Source: Breoghania sp. (GTDB lineage: Bacteria > Pseudomonadota > Alphaproteobacteria > Rhizobiales > Stappiaceae). Taken from it: a stretch of DNA of 64,000 nucleotides. This document shows, piece after piece, positions 27,125 through 37,052 of this stretch. Each line of letters starts with the position of its first letter. Position 1 is the first letter of the stretch. Position numbers and translations under genes: made by a program. The stretch covers positions 2,542,001 through 2,606,000 of the forward strand of contig NZ_OY771475.1 of NCBI RefSeq assembly GCF_963674635.1, read 5' to 3'. The notes beneath the pieces are model-generated. The model was not told the DNA's origin and did not search any database. It saw only the letters and a list, made by a program, of their open reading frames with translations.

Positions 27125-28570
27125 ATGGCCCGGCAACACGATCAAAACGGCAAAGACCGCCTCGACGTATTTCCCACCTTTCACAAGGTCGCGGGGCGGC
27201 GCGTGGTGGTGGTTGGGGCCGGCGAGGAAGCCGCGGCCAAGGTCCGGCTCATTGGCGAAACCAATGCGTTGATCGAGATCCTCTGCCCCGAGATGGAGCC
27301 CGCGCTCGCCCGCGCCGCACACCGCGTCGGTGCGCGTCACGTCGCGCGGGAATTTACCCCCGAGATGATCGAAGGCGCCGCCCTCGTCTTTTCCGCGCGC
27401 GAGGACGAGGCGCTTGATCGCGCCGTCGTGAATGCGGCCCGCGCGCTCGGCATTCCCGTCAACGCGGTCGACCGGCCGGAGATGTGCGATTTCTATACTG
27501 GCGCGCTGGTCAACCGCGCGCCCGTTGCGGTGGCCATCACGTCGACCGGGGTCGGTCCTGTTCTGGCGCGTCATATCCGGGCGCGCGTCGAGGCGCTTTT
27601 GCCGCGCGAAACGGGCACGCTCGCCCGCCTTGCGGAAAGCTTCCGCGAGACGGTCGCCCGCCTCGTGCCGACAAGCGAGGGTCGCCGCCGCCTCTGGGCC
27701 ACGTTCTTTTCCGGTCCGGTCGCGCACGAAACCTATGCAGGGCGCATCGAAGCGGCGCGTGCTGCCGCCAACCGGCTGGTCAATGGCGCTGCCGATGAAG
27801 CCGGTTTCGTATGGCTGATCGGTGCTGGCCCCGGTGCGGAAGACCTTCTGACGCTTCGTGCCCAACGTCTCTTGCAGGAAGCGGACGTGATCGTTCACGA
27901 CCGGCTCGTGCCGGAGGCTGTCGTCGCCATGGGGCGGCGCGATGCGCGGCGCGTTTCCGTCGGCAAGGCCAAGGGCGCGCATTCGGTTTCACAAGACCGC
28001 ATCAACGAAATCCTGGTCGAGGAAGCGGCACAAGGGCAGCGCGTGGTACGTCTGAAATCCGGCGACCCTATGGTTTTTGGGCGCGCGGGCGAGGAGATCG
28101 CGGCCCTTCGTAAAGCCAATGTCGCCTATGAAATCGTGCCGGGTGTGACCGCGGCCTTCGCGGCCGCGGCTTCCGCGGAAATCCCGCTCACCCTTCGTGA
28201 CGTCGCCTCCAGTCTTGTCTTTGCCACGGGGCACGACAGGCAGGGCGAGACCCTGCCCGACTGGGCGGGCCTTGCGCTGACAGGTTCCACGGTCGCCGTC
28301 TACATGGGCCGCAGCGTTGCGGGCCAGGTTGCAGAGCGCCTGATGGAAGCAGGCCTTGCCACCGGCACCCCGGTCATGGCGATCGAGAATGCCGCGCGGC
28401 GCGAAGAGCGCGTCTTCAGCGGGAACCTGGACGATCTTTCCGCATTCGCCGGGCGTATGGACGTGCGAGGCCCGGTGCTGATCGTCATCGGCGCCGTCGT
28501 CGCCCATGCGGCCATCGAACGGGCCGAGCCGCTCTCCCCCCTCTCCGCCTCCCAAGTTCAAGCCGCCTGA
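27125..28570 (+). CDS. cysG: siroheme synthase (CysG, trifunctional)
   Basis: 481 residues. The N-terminal third is precorrin-2 dehydrogenase/ferrochelatase (FPTFHKVAGRRVVVVGAGEEAAAKVRLI, about 16-46, and NAVDRPEMCDFYTGALVNRAPVAVAITSTGVGPVLARHIR). The C-terminal part is uroporphyrinogen-III methyltransferase (VWLIGAGPGAEDLLTLRAQRLLQEADVIVHDRLV, VRLKSGDPMVFGRAGEE, PGVTAAFAAAA). It makes the siroheme needed by the sulfite reductase encoded two genes downstream. ATG 27125 has GGAG nine bases before it. It is the first gene of the sulfite-reduction operon. Confidence 0.95.
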   Translation: MARQHDQNGKDRLDVFPTFHKVAGRRVVVVGAGEEAAAKVRLIGETNALIEILCPEMEPALARAAHRVGARHVAREFTPEMIEGAALVFSAREDEALDRAVVNAARALGIPVNAVDRPEMCDFYTGALVNRAPVAVAITSTGVGPVLARHIRARVEALLPRETGTLARLAESFRETVARLVPTSEGRRRLWATFFSGPVAHETYAGRIEAARAAANRLVNGAADEAGFVWLIGAGPGAEDLLTLRAQRLLQEADVIVHDRLVPEAVVAMGRRDARRVSVGKAKGAHSVSQDRINEILVEEAAQGQRVVRLKSGDPMVFGRAGEEIAALRKANVAYEIVPGVTAAFAAAASAEIPLTLRDVASSLVFATGHDRQGETLPDWAGLALTGSTVAVYMGRSVAGQVAERLMEAGLATGTPVMAIENAARREERVFSGNLDDLSAFAGRMDVRGPVLIVIGAVVAHAAIERAEPLSPLSASQVQAA

Positions 28571-28583
28571 GGAGCCAGCCCCC

Positions 28584-28913
28584 ATGCCCGCTCACGCAAA
28601 AGCAACGTTCAAGATCGTCACCGCCAACCGCCTCGCGGATGGCGAGGTCGTGTGGCTCGGTCAAAACGAGGTCTGGGTTGAGACCATCGAAAGCGCCTGG
28701 CTTCTGGAAGATGAAACCGATCTTGAGGCCGGGGAAGCGGCAGCGGTCCGCGCCATGGCGCTCAACCGGATTGTCGATGTCGATGTGATCGAGGCGAGGC
28801 GCGAGGGTGGGGCAATCGTGCCGGTGCGGCTGCGCGAACGTATCCGCGCCGCAGGTCCGACCTTCCGCAAGGATCTCGGCAAACAGTCCCGGCGGGCATC
28901 CGACGCCGCCTGA
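28584..28913 (+). CDS. DUF2849 domain-containing protein
   Basis: 109 residues, MPAHAKATFKIVTANRLADGEVVWLGQNEVWVETIESAWLLED onward, a small acidic protein family found almost always between cysG and cysI in Alphaproteobacteria. No catalytic motif is visible. ATG 28584 has GGAG ten bases upstream, overlapping the end of cysG closely. Its position suggests a role in sulfite reduction, perhaps in siroheme handling, but that is inference. Confidence 0.88.
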   Translation: MPAHAKATFKIVTANRLADGEVVWLGQNEVWVETIESAWLLEDETDLEAGEAAAVRAMALNRIVDVDVIEARREGGAIVPVRLRERIRAAGPTFRKDLGKQSRRASDAA

Positions 28914-28966
28914 AGGCGCGCCCCGCAAAGCCAGCAACAAAAAGCCAATCGTCAGGAGCGAGCCCC

Positions 28967-30608
<1,642 letters not shown>

Positions 30609-30622
<14 letters not shown>

Positions 30623-31376
30623 CGCGACAGCCCTCGCGCTCGATCCAGAAAACGCGCTGAGGTCGGAAGCTCAGGCTCTCAATGCGCAGTATGGCGAGCT
30701 GGACACCCCTAAGCTGCTGGAGACGGCACTTCACCGGCTCTATCCCGGCAAGGTCGCGCTTGTTTCGTCCTTTGGGGCGGAATCCGCTGTTCTGCTGCAT
30801 CTGTTCAGCGAGGTGGACGCCTCCGCGCCGGTTCTCTTCGTCGATACGCGCAAGCTTTTCGGCGAGACGCTGCGCTACCGCGAGACGCTTGTCGCACGCT
30901 TCGGTCTGACCGGGGTTCGCACCATCACGCCCGATGCCGACGAACTGGCTGAAGCCGATCCGCAAGGCGCGCTCTGGCTCAAGGACCCGGACCGCTGCTG
31001 CCACCTGCGCAAGGTATTGCCACTGGACCGCGCACTCGACGGCTTCGATGCCTGGATGACAGGGCGCAAGCGCTTCCAGAGTTCGACGCGTTCGAAGCTG
31101 GAGCTCTTCGAGGTGGCCGACGGGCGCATCAAGATCAATCCGCTGGCCAACTGGTCGGTGGAGGATCTGAAGGACTACGCGGCCCGCCTCGACCTGCCGC
31201 CTCATCCGCTGGTGGCGCAAGGGTTCCCCTCCATCGGCTGCATGCCCTGCACCGACAAGGTGGCGCCGGCGAGGATGCGCGCGCCGGACGCTGGCGCGGC
31301 GCCGACAAGGTGGAATGCGGCATTCATCTGCCCACGCATGGGCGCGAAATCGACGGAAGCGGGATCTGATCCATGA
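30609..31376 (+). CDS. cysH: adenylyl-sulfate (APS) reductase CysH, C-terminus frameshifted
   Basis: 255 residues as read. The core is intact: LVSSFGAESAVLLHLF (phosphate loop), DTRKLFGETLRYRE, and cluster cysteines DRCCHLRK and IGCMPCT, so this is the [4Fe-4S] APS-reductase type. After VAP (about 31268) the frame gives an unrelated tail ending at 31376. Reading one base differently from there gives GEDARAGRWRGADKVECGIH and then LPTHGREIDGSGI, the canonical CysH end, with TGA at 31367-31369, three bases before the next ATG. One G appears to be missing near 31268. As written, the protein lacks the catalytic Cys of ECGIH. It could be a sequencing error, a true mutation or recoding. Confidence 0.9.
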
Positions 31377-31912
31377 GCGGCATGCAACTGGACGCCAAAT
31401 CGGCAAACGACATCTACAAGGACGGCCGTTTCCAGGCCTGCGATTGGACCTTTCTTGGCGAGGATGAGGCCCTGCCCGCTGCGGGGCCAGTGTTTGTGCC
31501 GCTGGAGGTCTGGCGCGCATCGGCAGACGCCTTGAGAGGTCGCAACGCGCCAACCGGCGTGGTGGTGGAGGCTGGCGAGGATATTCGCGCCCTCGCCGCC
31601 GATATCGCGCATGTGGCGGCGGTCGCTGTACGTTTTCCGAAATTCTCCGACGGACGCGGCTATTCGACTGCGCGTATCCTGCGCGAAGAACTCAGCTTCA
31701 CCGGCGAGATCCGGGCGATCGGCGATGTGCTGATCGACCAGATTGCCCTTATGCGCCGCTGCGGCTTCGATGCCTTCGCGGTCACCCATGTACCGACCCG
31801 CGCAAGCCTTGAGGGCAACGGCGTGCCGGATGTCGTTCTCCATTACCAACCCGTCGAGAGCGCGAAGGAAATCCCGGCGGGGGCCCGCCCATGGATGCGT
31901 CGTCAGGCGTGA
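31373..31912 (+). CDS. DUF934 domain-containing protein of the sulfite-reduction operon
   Basis: 179 residues. It shows the DUF934 signature VAVRFPKFSDGRGYSTARILREELSFTGEIRAIGDVLIDQIALMRRCGFDAF (about residues 83-135). The family sits with cysH/cysI in many Proteobacteria and is annotated as a putative oxidoreductase of sulfite assimilation; the biochemical role is unproven. ATG 31373 falls three bases after the stop of the restored cysH frame. Last gene of the operon. Confidence 0.92.
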   Translation: MSGMQLDAKSANDIYKDGRFQACDWTFLGEDEALPAAGPVFVPLEVWRASADALRGRNAPTGVVVEAGEDIRALAADIAHVAAVAVRFPKFSDGRGYSTARILREELSFTGEIRAIGDVLIDQIALMRRCGFDAFAVTHVPTRASLEGNGVPDVVLHYQPVESAKEIPAGARPWMRRQA

Positions 31913-32243
31913 GCCTTCAAGGATCGCGTCAATGTTGCCGACGGCCCGTCGCCCAGGCAACAAACCGGGCTTCCGTTACGAGCCTTTCCTGTTCAAGACC
32001 ATCCGAACGCCCTAAGTGTGCGGGCGTTCTTGCGCGCAACACTTCAAGGTTGCACACCTGTCCACCGCTTAATTGCAATGCGTACCATTTAACCACACAC
32101 CGGAACCCTCGGGGACCGCTGCGTCACCCGTGCGGTCGAGGTGCGGACGATTGACGCACACTGTCTTTTCTCACTATCGCCATGCGCCGCCGCTTGCGCC
32201 TAACCTCTCGTTTCATACTCCCCCTTTCATGGATGGTGACAGT
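31913..32243. other. gene-free stretch before the exported hydrolase
   Basis: 331 bases with the promoter of the next gene expected. The only structure I see is TTTCATACT (32211-32219), complementary to AGTATGAAA (32241-32249), which spans the start codon of the hydrolase. Confidence 0.45.
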
Positions 32244-34172
32244 ATGAAATCAAAACTCATTTTTGCAACGAGCCTTCTGGCAGCAACAATGCTGTCTGGA
32301 ACGGCGATGTCGCGCGTGATCGACTTCAAGATCGAGTCCACTGGACCTGCGATCGAAGGTACAAGTTTCGGTGAAGTCGGCGCCTATGAACGTATCGACG
32401 CCATCGCGACGATCGCAGTGAAGCCTGACGATCCGGCCAATGCCGGCATCGTCGGTCTCGACAAGGCTCCGCGCGACAAGCACGGCGATGTTGTTTTCAC
32501 GTCGGAAGTCTCCATCCTGCGTCCGAGCGACGAGAACTCGCGCTCTCCCGTCCTCTTTTATGAAGTTCCCAATCGTGGTCGCAATCTCAGCTTCATGCTG
32601 TTGAATGCCTCCCACTCCTCCGCTGTCCCTACCAAGCCGGAAGACGCCGGTGACGGCTTCCTCCTCTCCCAGGGCGACACGATCGTATGGAACGGCTGGC
32701 AGCCTTTCCTGGGCGAAAAGCTGCTCAACGTCACCCTGCCGGTGGAAAAGGGCGTCACCGGGATTTCCCGCGAACAGAAGATCTTCGACAAGCCGGGCGA
32801 GACCGGCACGCTGAAGCTCACCTATCCGGCCGCCGATCTTGATCCCGCCAAGGCGAAGATCACGGTCCGCGTCAACGACACGGATGAGGCGACCACGCCG
32901 AAAGACCTGTCGTTCAAATATGTCAGCGAGAATGAAGTCGAAATCACCCGCCCGGCTTCCATGCCGGCAGGCGCGATCTATGAGTTCATTTATCCGGCAA
33001 AGGATGCCGTCCCGGCAGGCCTCAGCATGGCGGGAATTCGCGACGTCGTGTCGTTCCTGCGCGGCAATCCCGGACATGAGGCGAAGAACCCGCTTTCGGG
33101 TATCGAGCACACGGTCGGCATGGGCATTTCCCAGTCCGGTCGCCTGTTGCGCGACATCATTTACCAAGGCTTCAACGCCGACGAGCAGGGCAACAAGGTG
33201 TTCGACGGCGCGATGATCCATATTGCTGGTTCGCGCAAGACCTACTCCAACTATGCCTTCGCGCAGCAGGGCCGCTATTCCCGCCAGCATGAAGACCATG
33301 ACTACCAGGGCGACCAGTTCCCCTTCACCTATGTTTCGATGACCGATCCCGTCTCCGGGGAGACTGGCGGCATTCTGGACACGTGCAAAGCGAGCGAGAC
33401 CTGCCCGCTGATCATGCAATCGGACACGTCGACGGAATTCTGGCAGGCTCGCGCCTACCTGCTTTCCACCTCGCCCGACGGCAAGGCCCTGACCATGCCG
33501 GATAATGTTCGGCTCTACTTCATCGAAGGCACGCAGCACTTCTCGCTGCTGGACGCCAAGCCCGCTGCCAAGGAACCTGCCGCGAACCTGAACAACCCGC
33601 TGTCGGGAACCCCTGTCATGCGTGCTCTTTACGAAGACATGAAGGACTGGGTTGCTGAAGGCGTAGAGCCCCCGGCCAGCCGCTATCCCAGCGTCGCCAA
33701 CGGAACGCTGGTGACACCGGCCAAGCTCAACTTCCCGACGATCTCGGGCAAAGCCACGACGCCGAAATTCAACAAGCTTCAGGTCATGGACTACTCGGTC
33801 CAGCCTCCCGCTCGCGGCGCAGCCTATCCCGAGTTCGTCCCCGCACTCGATGTCGACGGCAACGAGCTTGGTGGCGTGGAGCTTCCGCGTCTGGCCGCTC
33901 CGCTTGGCACCTATACGGGCTGGAACCCGCGCGCCGAGGGCTTCGCAGCAGGTGAACTCTACACCACGCAGGGCTCGTTCTTCGCCTTCCCGGCCACTGC
34001 GGCCGAGGGCGACAGCCGTACGCCGCTGTCTGACCGCTACGCCGACAAGGCTGCCTATCAGGCGGCTGTCAAAGCGGCGGCCGAAGACCTCGTCGACGAC
34101 CGTCTGATGCGCGCCGAAGACGTGGACCAGGTGGTCGATCTCGCCGGCAAGGACTACGACGCCCTGCACTGA
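32244..34172 (+). CDS. exported alpha/beta hydrolase domain protein
   Basis: About 642 residues. Signal peptide MKSKLIFATSLLAATMLSGTAMS, then SRVIDFKIESTGPAIEGTSFGEVGAYERIDAIATIAVKP, the start of the large alpha/beta-hydrolase family of unknown substrate (often annotated alpha/beta hydrolase domain-containing protein). The nucleophile elbow is GISQSG (about residue 298), in HTVGMGISQSGRLLRDIIYQGFN. EGTQHFSLLD probably carries the catalytic His. Predicted periplasmic or secreted. ATG 32244 is the likely start by signal-peptide shape, and longer in-frame starts exist without support. A strong terminator follows, so it is monocistronic. Confidence 0.82.
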   Translation: MKSKLIFATSLLAATMLSGTAMSRVIDFKIESTGPAIEGTSFGEVGAYERIDAIATIAVKPDDPANAGIVGLDKAPRDKHGDVVFTSEVSILRPSDENSRSPVLFYEVPNRGRNLSFMLLNASHSSAVPTKPEDAGDGFLLSQGDTIVWNGWQPFLGEKLLNVTLPVEKGVTGISREQKIFDKPGETGTLKLTYPAADLDPAKAKITVRVNDTDEATTPKDLSFKYVSENEVEITRPASMPAGAIYEFIYPAKDAVPAGLSMAGIRDVVSFLRGNPGHEAKNPLSGIEHTVGMGISQSGRLLRDIIYQGFNADEQGNKVFDGAMIHIAGSRKTYSNYAFAQQGRYSRQHEDHDYQGDQFPFTYVSMTDPVSGETGGILDTCKASETCPLIMQSDTSTEFWQARAYLLSTSPDGKALTMPDNVRLYFIEGTQHFSLLDAKPAAKEPAANLNNPLSGTPVMRALYEDMKDWVAEGVEPPASRYPSVANGTLVTPAKLNFPTISGKATTPKFNKLQVMDYSVQPPARGAAYPEFVPALDVDGNELGGVELPRLAAPLGTYTGWNPRAEGFAAGELYTTQGSFFAFPATAAEGDSRTPLSDRYADKAAYQAAVKAAAEDLVDDRLMRAEDVDQVVDLAGKDYDALH

Positions 34173-34204
34173 TGGGCATCCGTCGTCCTTTTGACAAAGA
34201 CAGA

Positions 34205-34236
34205 AACGCCCGCCGGGAGACCGGCGGGCGTTTTTC
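34205..34236 (+). terminator. Rho-independent terminator of the exported hydrolase
   Basis: AACGCCCGCCGG (34205-34216), loop GAGA, CCGGCGGGCGTT (34221-34232) followed by a T-run. A textbook intrinsic terminator 30 bases after the stop. Confidence 0.92.
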
Positions 34237-34266
34237 ATTTGATTGACGTGTTGGAAGCGCGCGAAC

Positions 34267-35433
34267 TTATTTCAGGGCTTGCAGGATCGAGACATAGTTG
34301 GCGACCGCCGCGCCGCCCATGTTGAAGATGCCGCCGATATCGGCCTTGGGGAGCTGCATGTCCCCGGCTTCGCCGCTCAGCTGCATGGCCGTGATCGCGT
34401 GCATGGAGACGCCGGTCGCACCGATCGGGTGCCCCTTGGCCTTCAGCCCTCCAGACACGTTGACCGGCAGCTTGCCGTCCGGCTCCACCCAGCCTTCCAT
34501 GGCCGCGATCGCGCCCTTGCCTTCCGGCACAAGCCCCATGGCTTCATATTCGATCAGTTCCGCGATGGTGAAGCAGTCATGGGTTTCCACGAAAGAGAGA
34601 TCCTCGATGGTGAGGTTCGCTGCCGAGAGAGCGCGGTTCCAGGCGGTGCTGCACCCTTCGAATTTAAGGATGTCGCGCTTGGACATGGGCAGGAAATCCT
34701 GCGCATGGGCGAGCGAACGGAAGGCGACCGCCTTCTTCATGCCGAGAGCGATCTCGGTGTTGGTCAGCACGATCGCCGCCGCACCATCGGAAACGAGGGA
34801 ACAGTCCGTCCGCTTCAGCGGGCCGGCCACGAAGGGGTTCTTGTCGCTCTCGGTGCGGCAGAACTCGTAACCGAGATCCTTGCGCATTTGGGCGAAGGGG
34901 TTCTTCACGCCGTTGCGATGGTTCTTGGCCGCGATGGTGGCAAGCGCGTCTGACTGATCGCCGTACTTCTGGAAATAGGCGCCTGCGATCTTGCCGAAGA
35001 CACCGGCAAAGCCGCCGGGAATATCGCCTTCCTCCTCAAGATAGGAGGCACGGAGCAGGTTTTCGCCGATCTGCGGGCCAGGGGTTGTGGTCATTTGCTC
35101 CACACCGACCACCAGCACGAAGCGGGCGGAACCGGAATTCACCGCGCGCACCCCCTGATGCACCGCGGCAGAGCCGGTGGCACAGGCGTTCTCAACGCGC
35201 GTGGCAGGCTTGAAGCGCAGGTCCGGATCGGCCTGCAACACCAGCGAGGCGGTAAAATCCTGCTGCGAGAAGCCTGCATTGAAATGGCCGAGAATGATCT
35301 CGTCGACGTCGCTGGCCTCGATGCCCGCATCGGCCAACGCACCGGCGGCGGCCTTCACGATCAGGCTTTCCACCGTTTCCTCGGACAGTCTGCCGAAAGG
35401 CAGGTGTGACCAGCCAACAATAGCAGCACTCAT
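34267..35433 (-). CDS. thiolase family acetyl-CoA acetyltransferase (SCP-x type)
   Basis: 388 residues. The active-site Cys is in ENACATGSAAVHQG (about residue 84). The C-terminal motif is GGLKAKGHPIGATG with the catalytic His, and THDCFTIAELIEYEAMGL is typical of the SCP-x/lipid-transfer-protein thiolase branch rather than the classical AtoB branch. It probably acts in degradation of branched or unusual acyl-CoAs. ATG 35433 has AGAGAGG about ten bases upstream, and an in-frame extension of 18 residues is less likely. It converges with the preceding hydrolase. No DUF35-type partner gene is adjacent. Confidence 0.88.
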   Translation of the reverse strand: MSAAIVGWSHLPFGRLSEETVESLIVKAAAGALADAGIEASDVDEIILGHFNAGFSQQDFTASLVLQADPDLRFKPATRVENACATGSAAVHQGVRAVNSGSARFVLVVGVEQMTTTPGPQIGENLLRASYLEEEGDIPGGFAGVFGKIAGAYFQKYGDQSDALATIAAKNHRNGVKNPFAQMRKDLGYEFCRTESDKNPFVAGPLKRTDCSLVSDGAAAIVLTNTEIALGMKKAVAFRSLAHAQDFLPMSKRDILKFEGCSTAWNRALSAANLTIEDLSFVETHDCFTIAELIEYEAMGLVPEGKGAIAAMEGWVEPDGKLPVNVSGGLKAKGHPIGATGVSMHAITAMQLSGEAGDMQLPKADIGGIFNMGGAAVANYVSILQALK

Positions 35434-35922
35434 GGATTCCAACCTCTCTTGTGGCCCGCATCGTCTCCAGGGGCGTTCACGTCGCAACCGACCCTAGCGT
35501 AACCCGCATATTGCACCAATGAGAAATAGCGCGATCCACCCTGGCAAGACGGCGCCGATTGACGCAATCCGACGTTTTTCCCGTAACGGCATGATGGAAA
35601 ACCACGCCAGCATCTGCGTCAACGCTCCTGTCGTCGACACGGCACCTTCCGCTCAAGACACCATCGATCGCCCCTTCACGCATGGCTCGCGAAGGTAACA
35701 GGGCTATGCGGCCAGCAACGAGGTTATCGCATTCCGGTCTTGCGCCATTTTCCCGACGCGACCGCGGATGGAATCACTTCTGTTTCCACCTCAACAGATC
35801 AAAGAAAACTGAAAATCCGTTTCGTCAGGGACGGCAACCTGATCATGCCCGCACATGCCGCCTGCCTGACCGGCACTTAAACGAAATGCGGCAACGCTCC
35901 GGCAGGGCCCTGTCACTATCGC
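35434..35922. other. gene-free stretch upstream of the thiolase
   Basis: 489 bases between the thiolase start and the end of a GntR gene on the same strand. Several short open frames cross it but none has recognisable sequence, and I see no clear hairpin. Confidence 0.45.
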
Positions 35923-36720
35923 TCAGGAATGGGTTGAACGTAGTTCTGCTGCGCCCGAGATATTGCACTGAGAGGCAATTTCCTGATCCCCTGGCAGGAT
36001 TGAATGCAGGAAAAAACCGGTCGGGGGACAGATGGTGCGCAGCACCATGTAGGTCAGCCCTGCCGGGTCGAGATAGCGGCGCGTCATCACCAGCCGGCAA
36101 AGCCCTTCCGGCACGCAGGTCTTGAGGGAGCATGAGGCGGGCGGAAACTGCATGGCAGGCTCCAGATCGGCGACTTCGGCACAAATTGCCTGCAGGATCT
36201 GGGCAGGTCGCAAATGATGCATCTCGGCGAGAAGATCCGGAAGACGGCCTTCCGCCAACCGAGGCACCACGTCTCCACAAGCCTCATCCAGAAAGATCAG
36301 TGCAGAAACGTCCGCGCTTGAACCCTCGAACTTGAAATGACCGCTCAATCGCAACATGGGGCGCTCATGAGCCGCTTTGGCGATACCGACATCGGCCCGA
36401 TCATCCGCCGTGACGGTGGAGACCCCCTGAAGACAAAAGGGATAGTCGAAGGGATTGAGCGCAAAACTGCCAATCTGATGTTGGCCCGCTGTTGGCGACC
36501 GCTCGCGACTGCTGACGACTTCCGTTCCCCGTCCCTGCCGGGAGTTTACGAGCCCCCGTTCGCGCAGCGAGCGAAGTGCGTGGCGGATGGTATGACGACT
36601 GGCATTGAAGCGAGCAGACAGCTGAGCTTCCGTAGGAAGAAGTGACCCTTCAGGATACCGAACCTCTCGGATCTCCTGCGCCAGCGTCTCGGCGACCTGC
36701 TCGTATTTGGGAAGTTGCAT
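35923..36720 (-). CDS. GntR family regulator (HutC/UTRA type)
   Basis: About 265 residues. Winged helix at the N-terminus: PKYEQVAETLAQEIREVRYPEGSLLPTEAQLSARFNASRHTIRHALRSLRERGLVNSRQGRGTEV (about 4-68), a typical HutC-subfamily reader. The remaining 190 residues fit a UTRA ligand domain by position and by ADVSALIFLDE and RLVMTRRYLDPAGLTYMV, though the match is loose. Start ATG 36720 begins at MQLPKYEQ as in the family. It could control the downstream thiolase 490 bases away or an unlinked target. Ligand unknown. Confidence 0.82.
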   Translation of the reverse strand: MQLPKYEQVAETLAQEIREVRYPEGSLLPTEAQLSARFNASRHTIRHALRSLRERGLVNSRQGRGTEVVSSRERSPTAGQHQIGSFALNPFDYPFCLQGVSTVTADDRADVGIAKAAHERPMLRLSGHFKFEGSSADVSALIFLDEACGDVVPRLAEGRLPDLLAEMHHLRPAQILQAICAEVADLEPAMQFPPASCSLKTCVPEGLCRLVMTRRYLDPAGLTYMVLRTICPPTGFFLHSILPGDQEIASQCNISGAAELRSTHS

Positions 36721-37052
36721 CTCGGTCTCGTTATCTTGTCTGTAAGGACTGTCGAGCTGGGGAGAATTAGCGCCGGTTCTTGTCACATGTTGCATAGGTT
36801 GTTTTATGGCCCGGTTCGATACTGCATGGCGTCTTTGTGGCTTTATGGTTACCGGGCGGGGGATCCTCTTGGTTCTCCTTGGGTTTGCTCCCCGAAGTCA
36901 TCCACAGGCCAGCATCTACAGATCATGGGCCCATTTCAGAACCGCCTGACCAATCAGCTTCGCTGTCCCGACTCGTGAAAACGGCAACACCGCGCCACCA
37001 TCATGCTGTTGAACCTTACGCAAGCCTTGTCGGATGAGCCCGGCAAGGGTAA
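36721..37052. other. divergent region between the GntR/UTRA gene and the ABC-F gene
   Basis: 332 bases holding the promoters of both genes. I see no perfect operator palindrome. Open frames here look random. Confidence 0.45.

Noticed and set aside
31257..31376. Programmed frameshifting as the explanation for the cysH ending
   Set aside because: No slippery heptamer or downstream pseudoknot is evident at 31262-31272. A simple one-base deletion or sequencing error is the simpler reading.
32250..34238. A 660-codon open frame on the minus strand opposite the exported hydrolase
   Set aside because: The plus strand has a signal peptide, a GxSxG nucleophile elbow and a matching terminator; the antisense frame has none.
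35477..36125. Short frames on both strands between the thiolase and the GntR/UTRA gene
   Set aside because: No start signals and no recognisable sequence. I left the region as gene-free.
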